A DNA stretch of 48,287 bases from Geobacillus proteiniphilus (GTDB lineage: Bacteria; Bacillota; Bacilli; Bacillales; Anoxybacillaceae). The position numbers and the translations under genes are program-made. Location of the stretch: contig NZ_MQMG01000025.1 of NCBI RefSeq assembly GCF_001908025.1, forward strand, positions 1-48,287. The letters run 5' to 3'. How positions within the stretch are numbered: the first letter of the stretch is position 1; every line of letters begins with the position of its first letter. Under the pieces are notes generated by a model. It was given only the letters and a program-made list of their open reading frames with translations. It was not told where the DNA came from and ran no database searches. This document shows positions 1 to 9,401 of this stretch, one piece after another.

Positions 1-368
1 TCCCATCGCTTCAAATGAGTTTGCACTGCTGGACGCCACCGCGTGCGGCGCCGGCTTCTCATATAGGCTGAAAAAATTGTCATCCCTTTGTCATCAACGT
101 GTCTGTGAAAAATCGCCCAGTTCGTCAGCAATAAATTGGCGCTGGTCTCCAGCTCGTTAGGAAGCCCTTGAAATGGAGAACCAGACATCATGAATGCAAG
201 CTCTTCCTCATATCGCTCTAACGCAAACGAAAACACATCTTCCATACATTTGGCCACTTCACGGTCAATTAGAGACTCTATCGGTACTGCTTCTTTCTTC
301 CCACAACAATGCTTGTACGTTTTCCCACTGCCGCATGGACAAAGATTGTTTCGCGATGCCTTCGCCAT
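1..368 (-). CDS. SEC-C zinc-motif protein, N-terminal part (cut by window edge)
   Basis: An open frame begins at an ATG at 368-366 and runs without a stop to the left edge, so only the first 122 codons are present. Residues 10-22 carry a SEC-C motif, CPCGSGKTYKHCC, a short zinc-binding module also found at the C-terminus of SecA. The frame then continues with the same pattern as the full-length gene at 3452-4741 (shared KKEAV, SLIDRE, TIFSAY segments), so this is a paralog of that ~430-residue protein. The function is unknown. SEC-C proteins of this kind are usually annotated only by the motif. No clear promoter was assigned in front of it. Confidence 0.8.
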   Translation of the reverse strand, partial: MAKASRNNLCPCGSGKTYKHCCGKKEAVPIESLIDREVAKCMEDVFSFALERYEEELAFMMSGSPFQGLPNELETSANLLLTNWAIFHRHVDDKGMTIFSAYMRSRRRTRWRPAVQTHLKRW

Positions 369-579
369 ATAGCTACCTACTTTCTTTGTATCATAGTCAT
401 TGAACGTTCTCCCCATCTACGCTAACGCTCGGGCCAGCCAAACACTTTGGGGAGACATTAACGATCAACGTGTGATGGAACTGCTTTCAGCAATACATAT
501 CGCAAGCACTTTGGGACTTCCGCCGCTCATGTCGAGAACATCGATTCGCATTCCATTTTTTATGCCTAACCAAAATCCT

Positions 580-786
580 GGTTCTTCACCAAAAGGTGCC
601 CTTGACTATTTCAAAACATGTCATCGTTCCTTCTCCAAGGAGAAATCAGCCAATCCATGATTTTCATGCCGGTTGACACTCCGCACTCCTAAAGGCGTGG
701 GATTCTTGGATCGTTCGCGTCCTCATCCGTTTCTGGGTAAAACGAGAAAAACCCTGCTTATCAAGCACACGTTGTGGTGATGGACC
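580..786. mobile_element. ISL3-like MITE, copy 1, with 8-bp target duplication
   Basis: The element is bounded by imperfect terminal inverted repeats, GGTTCTTCACC on the left and the complement of GGTCCATCACC on the right, with similarity extending about 27 bp inward. It is flanked by a perfect 8-bp direct repeat AAAATCCT at 572-579 and 787-794. The end sequence (GGNTCTT) and 8-bp duplication are typical of the ISL3 family, and there is no transposase gene, so it looks like a non-autonomous derivative. A second copy lies at 46597-46741. Compared with that copy, this one has about 63 extra bases at 680-742. The rest of 369-893 holds no gene I can support. Confidence 0.75.
680..742. repeat. IS200/IS605-like end relic inserted in the MITE
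   Basis: This block is absent from the sister MITE at 46597-46741 and interrupts it between GACAC and CGAGAAAA. It contains GGCGTGGGATTCTTGG, resembling the hairpin-plus-tail sequences at 15831-15870, 15913-15950 and 23992-24030. These look like right ends of IS200/IS605 (TnpB-carrying) elements. No tnpA or tnpB frame is present. Confidence 0.5.
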
Positions 787-861
787 AAAATCCTAAGAAT
801 ATGACTGGCTCTTACCATTGGTCTTGCCTGCATAATGGAGAATCATAGAGGCCGAGCCGAG

Positions 862-893
862 AGAAAAAAGCGCCCCGTCATTCGTCGGGACGC
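862..893 (-). terminator. Rho-independent terminator of the 731-residue SEC-C gene
   Basis: On the minus strand an 8-bp stem (GCGTCCCG with CGGGGCGC, including one G-T pair, loop 878-885) begins directly after the stop codon at 896-894 and is followed by six T residues. Confidence 0.85.
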
Positions 894-3089
894 CTACGGA
901 CGGCGAATCAAACGGGACAACGAGGCAAGCATGCGCTCTTGAAGCGCAGCCCGTTCTTTCTCCACCTTGTCCGGCCACTCTTTCAGCGCCTGAAGCCACG
1001 GCTCCAAGTACGGAGAGAAAGAGGGCGGGTACACGCGGGCAAGATCGCTCATCTTGCCGTTGCGATCCACCACGGCGACGATATACATCCCCTGCAAAAG
1101 ATGCGGCTCTGCTCGCTCCGGAACGTCCCATGTCACCGTTCGGTTATGGACAAGCCAATCAAGCACCGCCTTCCCCCGTTCCACACGCTTGACGCGGAAA
1201 AAGGAGAAATCGACAGAAAGGGGAATAGGCAAGCCAAACAAATGAGCAAGCTGCCAAGCCATCAGTTCCTCATTCGCCTTTCCTCTCTCGCCCCCCCATT
1301 CATCCAGCAAAGCGAAGCAATGTTCCAATTCGCTTCTAACATCTTCCAACACGGTGCAAACGACGGTTCGATGCTTCGTTCTATAACGGCGGTCCAGCCA
1401 ATCGGCCAACTCAAGCAGCATATCGAGCGCTTGGCTCACCGCTTCCCATGGAAGCGAACTCCATCTTGCAGGGATTTGCTCGACGATGCATTGCTTCCAG
1501 TCTTCTTCTCCTACGTCCTCCCACGATGAAAACAGCCGCCCGGCCATATATTCACACATGAGCAAAACAACGACCAAACACGCCTCTTTGACTTCTTTTT
1601 CTCCGCTCACGACCACTTCGTTATAAAACGCCAATACGTCATCGGTGAAAAACATCCCGTCCCATTCCGTGCGGATCAACAATGTCTCGGTTCTTTCCGG
1701 ACCAATCCACTTCATTTTCCATAAGTCCGAAAGACGATGTGATGTGCCAAACGGAGATGGGGGCAATCCATAACGGGAGCGAATGTGATTCACTCCGATG
1801 AGCACCGGCAAATTTGCCCGTTCTTGCATGTTAAACAAATGGAATTCATACTCTTTCAGCCACTCATCCACTTCCTGCACACGCCCCTCGCGCGCCATTT
1901 CGTGAGGGGTTTTTCCATTCCATTTCTCAAGCGGAGTGTGAAGGGCTTTTTCCATTTGAACATCCAATCCGGCCAGCGTCCCCATCCAAGGGGGAGAGTC
2001 TGGATCTGAATCAATATGAAACGAAACGTTTTCTATCCCTTTGCGGCGCAAAATGGCTTCTGTCCGCCGTTTTCGTTCTTTTGGGGAATACCCAAACGCC
2101 TGCAGCAGCGACACGAGCTGTTCGGCCGTCCCTTCCTCCTCGGTAGACAACACTAGACGCGACCGATGAGCGGATAATGACCCGCCTAATTCAAACACAT
2201 GAATCGGCTTGGGGGAAATCACTCCGACATAATGGTACACATTGGTGCACCATGAACCTTCCACTTTCTCCCCATCGTCATGATCAATCTGAGCCCGTCC
2301 GATCGAAGCGAGCTTCCTCATTGCCTCAGCGGCTTCCTTACATTCGTATTCATACGTCCACCGCGTTCGCTCCTCTTGCACATCGTCCGCTCTCGGAGGA
2401 TAGCCTGCATCGACGATATCGAGAAAATGTTCAACGGCTACCTTGTCATACGGCCAATCGGTTTGCGTCAACAAGGCGCGAATGTTCTCTTCCGCCCGTT
2501 CCACGCCCTTCGGATCAACAATCGATGATACACCGCAAACATAATAGCCGCCGTCAAATGGCTCCAAAAAGGCAAACATGCCGCCCCATGGGCGCACAAC
2601 CTTCAATGTCTCGCAATACGGCATGAGAAGTTTCTCACCCGTCAGCCGGTCGACCGCCACTCCTCCTTCATCATGCAAATCGACAAATTGCACAAGGCGC
2701 GGCACAAGCCGAACCCAGCGGTCCAACATTTCTTTGAGCTCCGGAGACAGACGGCGCCCTTTTTCCTGTTGAAACCATTCAACGCCGCGCAATCCATTCG
2801 GATAACGATGGAGGAAAAAACGCCAAAGCGTCTCAAACACCTTCAACTCTTCACGATGATCCTTTTGTTCGATCATTTGGCGAAATATACGGTTGACCGC
2901 TTCGCGTTCATCATAAGACAGCGCTTCATCCAAAAACCGCTGCACCATTTGCGACAGCTCATATTTTTGGTCAAAAAAGCGGCGCTGCCGCACCCGCTTG
3001 ATTTCATGCTCCTGCTGTTTGTTCATGCAACACTTCTTATACTTTTTCCCGCTTCCGCACGGGCACGGGTCATTCCGGCCGATTGCCAT
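894..3089 (-). CDS. SEC-C motif-containing protein, 731 aa
   Basis: A large cytosolic protein of unknown function with a single N-terminal SEC-C motif (Cys9, Cys11, Cys20, Cys21; NDPCPCGSGKKYKKCC). The rest has no domain I recognise. A short ankyrin-like stretch (TPHEMAREGRVQEVDEWL) lies about the middle, and the C-terminal half is helical and rich in Trp and Glu. No signal peptide or membrane segment is visible. It shares the N-terminal motif with the genes at 1-368 and 3452-4741, but the body is different, so it is not a simple duplicate. The start is the ATG at 3089, immediately before the motif. A terminator follows the stop, and the 362-bp gap upstream makes it probably monocistronic. 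Confidence 0.85.
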   Translation of the reverse strand: MAIGRNDPCPCGSGKKYKKCCMNKQQEHEIKRVRQRRFFDQKYELSQMVQRFLDEALSYDEREAVNRIFRQMIEQKDHREELKVFETLWRFFLHRYPNGLRGVEWFQQEKGRRLSPELKEMLDRWVRLVPRLVQFVDLHDEGGVAVDRLTGEKLLMPYCETLKVVRPWGGMFAFLEPFDGGYYVCGVSSIVDPKGVERAEENIRALLTQTDWPYDKVAVEHFLDIVDAGYPPRADDVQEERTRWTYEYECKEAAEAMRKLASIGRAQIDHDDGEKVEGSWCTNVYHYVGVISPKPIHVFELGGSLSAHRSRLVLSTEEEGTAEQLVSLLQAFGYSPKERKRRTEAILRRKGIENVSFHIDSDPDSPPWMGTLAGLDVQMEKALHTPLEKWNGKTPHEMAREGRVQEVDEWLKEYEFHLFNMQERANLPVLIGVNHIRSRYGLPPSPFGTSHRLSDLWKMKWIGPERTETLLIRTEWDGMFFTDDVLAFYNEVVVSGEKEVKEACLVVVLLMCEYMAGRLFSSWEDVGEEDWKQCIVEQIPARWSSLPWEAVSQALDMLLELADWLDRRYRTKHRTVVCTVLEDVRSELEHCFALLDEWGGERGKANEELMAWQLAHLFGLPIPLSVDFSFFRVKRVERGKAVLDWLVHNRTVTWDVPERAEPHLLQGMYIVAVVDRNGKMSDLARVYPPSFSPYLEPWLQALKEWPDKVEKERAALQERMLASLSRLIRRP

Positions 3090-3269
3090 GCAAGATCCTC
3101 CCTTCTAATCTTTCCTTTTCAAAACGTCGACCAAGATGTTAAAAAACTGGCGGAATCGCGCACAAAGCCGTTTTTTCCCAAGCCTTCATGGATTCGGCCA
3201 AAACGATCGTTCTCCGCCGCCTTTTTCGGAGTTTCACCAATGGAGCGCATCCCATTCCCTGTTTTTGCT

Positions 3270-3460
3270 TATAGAGGGCTTGGGTTGAGCCCAATGATGT
3301 TTGAATGACAGAGCCCTTGTGGAACCGGCTTTCCTTTCTGACGAAATGCCGCTGACTTGCGCGCAGCGCCCGTTTTTCTGCCAGCTTCTAGATGAATCGC
3401 GTGACGTACTGAGATCGGCCAAGGAAGATGTTGCCGTTTTTCCGCCAGCTTTTAGATGAA
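3270..3460 (-). repeat. Decayed copies of the ~139-bp CTAG repeat behind the SEC-C gene
   Basis: Two direct copies of a 27-base sequence (CCGTTTTTCTGCCAGCTTCT..., 25 of 27 identical) lie at 3370-3396 and 3434-3460. The second overlaps the stop codon of the upstream SEC-C gene. Read on the minus strand from 3391, the sequence (CTAGAAGCTGGCAGAAAAAC, then GTCAGCGGCATTTCG) aligns for about 95 bases with the repeat at 10345-10483. The distal end is not recognisable. The remaining bases of 3090-3451 contain no supported gene. Confidence 0.5.
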
Positions 3461-4741
3461 CCCCCGATCGGTGAAGATCTCCCACGCTACATCGCGGAGT
3501 TCTTTACGCAATTCTTTTTCATTCACTTCCTCAAGCAGGCCTTCATTCCTCCACGAACGGATGGCGCGGTCAATATGACGGTTGACTCGCTTCTCGTCCC
3601 ATCCTTCACGCATCAACATCAGATCGATGTCATCGATCCATTCATTGATGCGCGCATCAAGCTCATCCCCTTCCTCTTCGAACCAGTCTTCCTCCCAGTC
3701 ATCGAGCCATTCCTCGTCGTCTTCATCATCAACAGCCATCAGGAAAAAATCCAACGCCGCCGATCGCACATCTTCTGGCATCACGTCATACCGATCGGCG
3801 ATGTCTTCCACCTCCGATCCTTCCGCCTTCATCAAATGCCCAGCCACATAGCGGAGCGCCGCCGCGTAGACGGGAACCGAATAAGGGAGGCGGGATGTTT
3901 TTCCGCAATAGATCGCCCATATGGCGAACGCTTGATTGAGCAGCGCCGCTGGCGCCTCCGGCTCGTTTTCATCGAGCTCGCGAATGACGGCCGCTTGTTT
4001 CGGATCATCCCATTTGAACTGTTTGGCGAACTGCCAAAGCCACTCCAAGAGCACATCGGAAAGCACAGCGACGAACCGATCGCGCATCCATAAAGCCGAT
4101 GGCTGACCGCTCCACTCCCCTTCTTGTTGAATCGCCCGAAGCAATCGATCTTTCCCTGACGCCGGGAGCGGAAACACCGCTGTGAAACACGTGAACACGT
4201 CTTGGTACGGCACAAGGAAGCCGAACACCACATCTCCTTTTTCGATCACGCTCGGCCATTGATCGGAAGCCAATAAATGAACGATCTTTTCCTCTCCCGT
4301 CAACAAATCCCGGACAACGGGGCGATTTTCGTCATCATAGCCGATGAACTCGCCAAGCGACGGAACGGCTCCTTCCCACCTCTCGATGTGCGCTTGAACG
4401 GACGAGCGCCACCGCTCCCAATGACGGCTTTTCCGGTAAGCGGAAAAGATCGTTTGTCCTGTTTCATCAAGCGGCCAACAAAACAACATCCAGTTCACCG
4501 CCATGATCTGCACGCCAAGCTCGAGTTCCTCCGGCATCTCATCAAGCGGGAACTGGTCTAAAAGCTCCTCCGCCTCCCTCTCATACCGTTGCAAAACAAA
4601 CTGACGCATATCATTCATGCATTCGATCAACTCGCGGTCAATCAATGACGAAATCGAAACCGCCTCTTTTTTTCCGCAACAATGCTTGTACTTTTTCCCG
4701 CTTCCGCACGGGCATAACGCGTTCCGCGGCGTTTCCGCCAT
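3452..4741 (-). CDS. SEC-C motif-containing protein, 429 aa
   Basis: The SEC-C motif lies at residues 10-22 (CPCGSGKKYKHCC), followed by a predominantly helical body and a strongly acidic, Trp-rich stretch near residues 350-375 (DDEDDEEWLDDWEEDW). It is a full-length relative of the partial gene at 1-368, aligning from the first residue. I chose the ATG at 4741 rather than one 27 bases further out, because AGGTG sits 8 bases before it and the paralog starts at the same point. Function is unknown. The zinc motif suggests a nucleic-acid or protein-docking role, but that is inference. A promoter with an extended -10 lies at 4788-4814, back-to-back with the promoter of the ywqB-like operon. Confidence 0.85.
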   Translation of the reverse strand: MAETPRNALCPCGSGKKYKHCCGKKEAVSISSLIDRELIECMNDMRQFVLQRYEREAEELLDQFPLDEMPEELELGVQIMAVNWMLFCWPLDETGQTIFSAYRKSRHWERWRSSVQAHIERWEGAVPSLGEFIGYDDENRPVVRDLLTGEEKIVHLLASDQWPSVIEKGDVVFGFLVPYQDVFTCFTAVFPLPASGKDRLLRAIQQEGEWSGQPSALWMRDRFVAVLSDVLLEWLWQFAKQFKWDDPKQAAVIRELDENEPEAPAALLNQAFAIWAIYCGKTSRLPYSVPVYAAALRYVAGHLMKAEGSEVEDIADRYDVMPEDVRSAALDFFLMAVDDEDDEEWLDDWEEDWFEEEGDELDARINEWIDDIDLMLMREGWDEKRVNRHIDRAIRSWRNEGLLEEVNEKELRKELRDVAWEIFTDRGFI

Positions 4742-4787
4742 ATTCGATGCACCTGCTTTCTTTTCCATTTGGACTTTTCCTATTCCT

Positions 4788-4814
4788 ATTATACCATCAT
4801 CGATAGACGTTCAA
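4788..4814 (-). promoter_or_regulatory. Promoter for the 429-aa SEC-C gene
   Basis: On the minus strand TTGAAC (4814-4809), a 15-base spacer and an extended -10 TGGTATAAT (4796-4788) lie about 47 bases before the start codon at 4741. The short spacer is compensated by the TG extension. Confidence 0.55.
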
Positions 4815-4938
4815 CCATCACCAGCTTTCTTTCTATCAAAACGCGTACACGTTCAAAAGCTCGCAATGTCCTTTCATGCCGGCTCGAGAACAGACGCGTT
4901 TTGTCACATTGCCCCTCTTTTTTCGACACGCTGTAACA

Positions 4939-4947
4939 TGCTATAAT
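4939..4947 (+). promoter_or_regulatory. Extended -10 promoter of the SWIM/SNF2 operon
   Basis: TGCTATAAT, an extended -10 element, lies 37 bases before the start codon at 4985. There is no good -35 hexamer at 16-18 bases, which is tolerated with extended -10 promoters. Confidence 0.5.
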
Positions 4948-4984
4948 TAGATGATAAGGAATGGAACGGAAAGGACGGACCGAC

Positions 4985-6628
4985 ATGTTGCAAACTACCG
5001 TTTCCAAGCCGCTTTTGCAACAGGCGGCTGGGGAATTGCTGAAAGAATTGCCGTTTCCCATTTTCCACAATCTCATTCAAAAAGGGCGCGACTTGTCAAG
5101 AAACGGGTTGGTCTATAACGTGATGGTCATCAACAGCCATGAAGTGGAAGGGGTCGTGTCCGACAAAACTCCTCATGACGTCATGGTTGATTTGTCCAAC
5201 GTCACCCGCCGCCATCGCTGCCCGTGCGGGACGGAAGGGCTGTGTCCACACGTTTTGGCGCTGTTCTTTTATGTATACGGCAACGTGTTCGACGTTGGGG
5301 AGCTGTTCCGTCTTTGGAAAAAAGGGCAAATCGGCGCGTTGCGGAAAGAATCCGCTGTCCATGAACCAAAAACGCCTGCTCCAAAACGTGCGGGGAAAAC
5401 GGCGGGCCTTTCGATCACAGCCAATGAAACGGTTGAAGATTGGCGGGGCCAGTTCGAGAAACAGTATGAAGACTTTTTCTCCCGCCATCAAAATGGCCAA
5501 AACTGGCCGTACCGTTTAGCCTTCCAGCTGCTCCCGAAACTTGGCAAAAACGAAGGAAAGCAAGCCGGCGCCCGTCCGCTGCGGGAGCTTCATGCCGCCC
5601 TCTTTTTGTTGGAAAAGCTTCGGCAGTACGGAGAGGCGCAAGGGTGGAATGACGTCGTATTCGCCTCTTACGGGCACTTTTCCTGGCAGCAGGACGTCAA
5701 CTATGTCGCCGACCGCGCCTTTGACGCCTTGGAAAAATTGTCTGATCAATCGCTGCCGCGGTCGCTCAACGCGTTGATTGAACAGACGATTCCGTATGTT
5801 CGTGATGTATTGTTTTTGGACGGTGCGCTGTCATCATTCGGCTATGACTTTTACACAACCGCGTGGGAATCGCTGTTCACCAAGCCAACATGGCGGCAAG
5901 AGGAACGGGCCGAACTCCTTCGGCTCGCCAAAGCCCGAGACGACATCCGCGCCGCTATGGCGGCGGCTCATCTTTCCTTTTTGCTTGGCGAAGACGACGA
6001 AGCGATGGCGCTTTACCGCGCGTTCCCCGATCAGGCAGGCTTGTTTTTGGTGGAATGGATCGAGCGATTCATTCAAAACGGCCTCTTGAAACGGTTTGAA
6101 GCCGTTTGGGAAAAAGCAAAAGACGATTGGCCGCTTTATCTTTCGCATATACCCGCTCCCATCCGAAGCAGTTTTTTGGACGAAACGGCGCACTGGTTTG
6201 AAATGTACGCCCGCCAACGAAACCGCTCGGACGCATGGGAAGATTTTTTGCAGCGCAGTCTTCCATACAGCGTCAACTATTATACCAACTTTTTGTATCG
6301 GCAAGGGCGCTACCGAGAAGTCGTTGACCTGTTTTTATGGGCGAACATCACCGCCGATGAATTGCATCCACAGCTGCTTAAAACATTGCAAGCGCGCAAT
6401 CCAGAACTCGTGATGCCGTTATATCACCGGGCCGTGATGAGGCGGCTGGAAGAAAAAAACAGGGCGAGCTACCAAAGGGCGGTCCGCCATTTGAAAATGC
6501 TGCGGACCCACTACCGTTCGATGAAGCGGATCGACCAATGGGAAGCCTATCTCGAACAACTGCTCGCCAAAACGGCGCGCATGCGCGCGTTTCATGAAGA
6601 ATTGAAGAAAGGAAAATTGCTCTCATGA
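4985..6628 (+). CDS. ywqB: SWIM zinc-finger protein (YwqB-like), 547 aa
   Basis: Residues 79-89 form a SWIM zinc motif (CPCGTEGLCPH: Cys79, Cys81, Cys87, His89). SWIM domains bind nucleic acid or protein and are often paired with SNF2 ATPases. The rest is helical with TPR-like stretches. In Bacillus the same pairing of a SWIM protein with a SNF2 helicase occurs as ywqB-ywqA, and gene order and length agree. I placed the start at 4985 (AAAGGACGG 6 bases upstream), because an ATG at 4961 lies directly against its only possible ribosome site. The gene overlaps the helicase start by four bases (ATGA), indicating translational coupling. The two proteins probably act together on DNA or protein-DNA complexes; the process is not established. 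Confidence 0.85.
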   Translation: MLQTTVSKPLLQQAAGELLKELPFPIFHNLIQKGRDLSRNGLVYNVMVINSHEVEGVVSDKTPHDVMVDLSNVTRRHRCPCGTEGLCPHVLALFFYVYGNVFDVGELFRLWKKGQIGALRKESAVHEPKTPAPKRAGKTAGLSITANETVEDWRGQFEKQYEDFFSRHQNGQNWPYRLAFQLLPKLGKNEGKQAGARPLRELHAALFLLEKLRQYGEAQGWNDVVFASYGHFSWQQDVNYVADRAFDALEKLSDQSLPRSLNALIEQTIPYVRDVLFLDGALSSFGYDFYTTAWESLFTKPTWRQEERAELLRLAKARDDIRAAMAAAHLSFLLGEDDEAMALYRAFPDQAGLFLVEWIERFIQNGLLKRFEAVWEKAKDDWPLYLSHIPAPIRSSFLDETAHWFEMYARQRNRSDAWEDFLQRSLPYSVNYYTNFLYRQGRYREVVDLFLWANITADELHPQLLKTLQARNPELVMPLYHRAVMRRLEEKNRASYQRAVRHLKMLRTHYRSMKRIDQWEAYLEQLLAKTARMRAFHEELKKGKLLS

Positions 6629-9399
6629 ACGTGTTGCAGACGATTCGGCTTTCGTGCAAGTGGGACGAAGAAGATCAATGCTTCGAACTCTCAAGCTCCA
6701 CGCCTGTCTCGTCATGGGCGTCGACTTTGTTCGCTTGGCACGAAGAGACGTTTTACGGCACCTTGCTCGATATCGACCATGACGGTGAAAACGGGATCGT
6801 GCGGCTGTCGCCGTGGCAAGCGCTCACCCTGTTCGCGTTGCGTCCGCACTCGCGCTTTTCCGCCATTGAATGGGCAGACGAGTTCACCGCCCGATTGGAA
6901 GAGTGGGCGAAACACATTTGGAACGGTTTGCGCGAACGCCGCTTCCTTCCAGATGCTTCCTTATGGAAAAACACAGGCGGCGCATGGAGCGAAGCGAAAC
7001 GCACCCGCTGGCGCGGCGCGGATGACGATCCCGATCCGTTCGTCGCCACATGGCGGTCGCTGGCGATTGCCGACTGGCTCTCCCGCGATCCGGAGCTTCG
7101 CGGCATTTGGGGCGAAATCGTTCGCGCTTATTCATTGATCGCCTCTCCCAGCGGCCAATGGACCGGAACGGAAGACGATTGGCTCGAACAAATCGGCTGG
7201 CTCGGCGACCGGCCGCCGTTTACGGTCGGGCTTCGCCTCGTCGAGCCGCCCGAGGAAGGCGACGTATGGACGCTTGAAGCGGTGTTAATCGCCATCGACG
7301 ACAGCGTCATCACACCTGCGAGCGACATTCCGCGCGCCTGGCGCCCGTATGAACCATCGATCCAGCGCGCCCTTCGCCGCATTTGCACGATCGTGCCGTG
7401 GCTTGGCAATGGGAGCGAGTCGTTGCTTCATGAACTGTCTGACGAACAAGCGTGGCGCTTTTTGTCCGAAGACAGCTTAAAGCTGACGGAAGCGGGTGTG
7501 CGCCTCTTGCTTCCCGACTGGTGGCACGACATCCGCCAGGCACAGCTGTCGATCAAAGCGAAACTGTCGCCTTCCGTCAACGCGGAATCATTATTCGGCC
7601 TTGAGCGCCTCGCTGATTTCGATTGGCGCGTCGCGACCAACGGGATTGAGCTGACGGAAGAGGAGTTTGCCGCTTTGGCGGAACAAAAGCGGCGCCTCAT
7701 CCGCCTGCGCGGCCAATGGCTCATTCTCGATCCCGCCCTTGTCCGCCGCGCGCAGGCGCTCATGGAAAAGGCGAAAAAAGAAGGCGTACCAATCCACGAC
7801 ATCGTGGCGCAAACGCTGCTTTCAGAAGCAGAGGAGCACGAAGAGGCAGCGGACGAATCGATCCCGATCCACATCGATGTCCATGATCAATTCCGGGCGT
7901 TCATCCGCCAGCTCCAACAACTGGATGGATTGCCGAAAGCGAATGTGCCGCCGTCGTTTCGCGGCACGCTCCGCCCGTATCAGCAGCGCGGCGTCGACTG
8001 GCTCGTCTTTTTGCGTCGATTTGGCTTTGGCGCCTGCTTGGCCGATGACATGGGGCTTGGCAAAACGGTGCAACTGCTCGCCTATTTGACCTATGTAAAA
8101 GAAATGGAACGGCCGGACACGCCGGCCTTGCTCATCTGCCCGACCAGCGTGATCGGCAACTGGCAAAAGGAATGCGCCCGCTTCACCCCAGACTTGCGCG
8201 TCTACGTGCACCATGGACCGAACCGGGCGAAAAACGATGCGTTCGTGCAAACGGCAGGCGAGGCCGATCTCGTCATTACGTCTTACAACCTTGCTCATTT
8301 GGACCAAGACGATTTAAAACAGATTCATTGGCATGCGATTTGCCTTGATGAAGCGCAAAACATCAAAAATGCACAAACAAAACAAGCGCGCGCCATCCGC
8401 CGCTTGAGCGGAAAACATAAAATCGCCTTATCCGGCACGCCGGTTGAAAACCGTCTCGGCGAACTTTGGAGCATCTTCCACTTCCTCAACCCGGGCTACC
8501 TCGGCAGTGCGGCCGAGTTTGAACGCCGATTTGCCGGACCGATCGAAAAAGAAGGCGATGCCCGCAAAAAAGCGGCGCTGCAGACGCTCATCCGCCCATT
8601 TCTCTTGCGGCGGACGAAAACGGATGAAGCGGTTGCGCTCAACTTGCCGGATAAGCTTGAACAAAAAGAATATTGCCCGCTCACAGCCGAACAGGCTGCC
8701 TTGTACGAGCAACTCGTCAACGACACACTCGAACGGGCCAAGGAAGCCAGTCCGTTTGCGCGGCGCGGCTTGATTTTGCAAATGCTAAACGGTGTTAAGC
8801 AAATTTGCGACCATCCGGCGCTGTATTTGAAAGAACGCCGCCCCCGCCAGCTCGTCGAACGGTCGCACAAGCTCGAAAAGCTCATCGAACTGATCGAGCA
8901 AATTCGCGCCAACGACGAATCGTGCCTCATCTTCACGCAATACGTGCGAATGGGCGAGATGATCCAAGAGCTGCTTTCCGACTTGTTTGATGAGCGGGTG
9001 TTGTTTTTGCACGGAGGCGTCCCAAAACAAACGCGCGACCGGATGGTGGATGAGTTCCAAGCGAAAAAAGCGCCGATTTTCCTTTTGTCGCTCAAAGCGG
9101 GCGGAACTGGGCTCAACTTAACAGCCGCCAACCACGTCATCCATTTCGACCGCTGGTGGAACCCGGCTGTGGAAAACCAAGCGACCGACCGCGCCTACCG
9201 CATCGGACAGACGAAATTCGTCCACGTCCATAAATTGATCACCATCGGGACAATCGAAGAAAAAATCGACGAGATGCTCGAACAAAAACAAGCGCTCGCC
9301 GACATCATCACCGAAGGCGAGGCGTGGATCACCGAACTGTCCGATGACGAACTGCGAGACTTGCTCGCCTTATCGGCCGCCGCGAAAGGAGGCGCTTGA
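6625..9399 (+). CDS. ywqA: SNF2-family DEAD/DEAH-type helicase (YwqA-like), 924 aa
   Basis: A Swi2/Snf2 ATPase with an N-terminal ~440-residue bacterial SNF2-associated region and a C-terminal two-RecA-fold motor. Visible motifs are Walker A DMGLGKT (475-481), motif II DEAQ (575-578), the SGTPVENRLGELWSI motif III region, and motif VI QATDRAYRIGQ (852-862). The length matches Bacillus YwqA. Such enzymes translocate on double-stranded DNA and remodel bound proteins. The catalytic motifs look intact. The gene is coupled to the upstream SWIM gene, and a 38-codon gene starts 2 bases after its stop. Confidence 0.92.
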   Translation: MNVLQTIRLSCKWDEEDQCFELSSSTPVSSWASTLFAWHEETFYGTLLDIDHDGENGIVRLSPWQALTLFALRPHSRFSAIEWADEFTARLEEWAKHIWNGLRERRFLPDASLWKNTGGAWSEAKRTRWRGADDDPDPFVATWRSLAIADWLSRDPELRGIWGEIVRAYSLIASPSGQWTGTEDDWLEQIGWLGDRPPFTVGLRLVEPPEEGDVWTLEAVLIAIDDSVITPASDIPRAWRPYEPSIQRALRRICTIVPWLGNGSESLLHELSDEQAWRFLSEDSLKLTEAGVRLLLPDWWHDIRQAQLSIKAKLSPSVNAESLFGLERLADFDWRVATNGIELTEEEFAALAEQKRRLIRLRGQWLILDPALVRRAQALMEKAKKEGVPIHDIVAQTLLSEAEEHEEAADESIPIHIDVHDQFRAFIRQLQQLDGLPKANVPPSFRGTLRPYQQRGVDWLVFLRRFGFGACLADDMGLGKTVQLLAYLTYVKEMERPDTPALLICPTSVIGNWQKECARFTPDLRVYVHHGPNRAKNDAFVQTAGEADLVITSYNLAHLDQDDLKQIHWHAICLDEAQNIKNAQTKQARAIRRLSGKHKIALSGTPVENRLGELWSIFHFLNPGYLGSAAEFERRFAGPIEKEGDARKKAALQTLIRPFLLRRTKTDEAVALNLPDKLEQKEYCPLTAEQAALYEQLVNDTLERAKEASPFARRGLILQMLNGVKQICDHPALYLKERRPRQLVERSHKLEKLIELIEQIRANDESCLIFTQYVRMGEMIQELLSDLFDERVLFLHGGVPKQTRDRMVDEFQAKKAPIFLLSLKAGGTGLNLTAANHVIHFDRWWNPAVENQATDRAYRIGQTKFVHVHKLITIGTIEEKIDEMLEQKQALADIITEGEAWITELSDDELRDLLALSAAAKGGA

Positions 9400-9401
9400 G
9401 C

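Noticed and set aside
939-1529. 196-codon plus-strand open frame
   Set aside because: It lies antisense to the 731-residue SEC-C gene, has no ribosome site and gives low-complexity protein; a shadow of GC-rich codon use.
3428-4093. 221-codon plus-strand open frame
   Set aside because: Antisense to the 429-residue SEC-C gene, with no recognisable product or ribosome site.
8496-9140. 214-codon minus-strand open frame
   Set aside because: Fully antisense to the conserved SNF2 motor domain and rich in Ser/Arg; not a gene.
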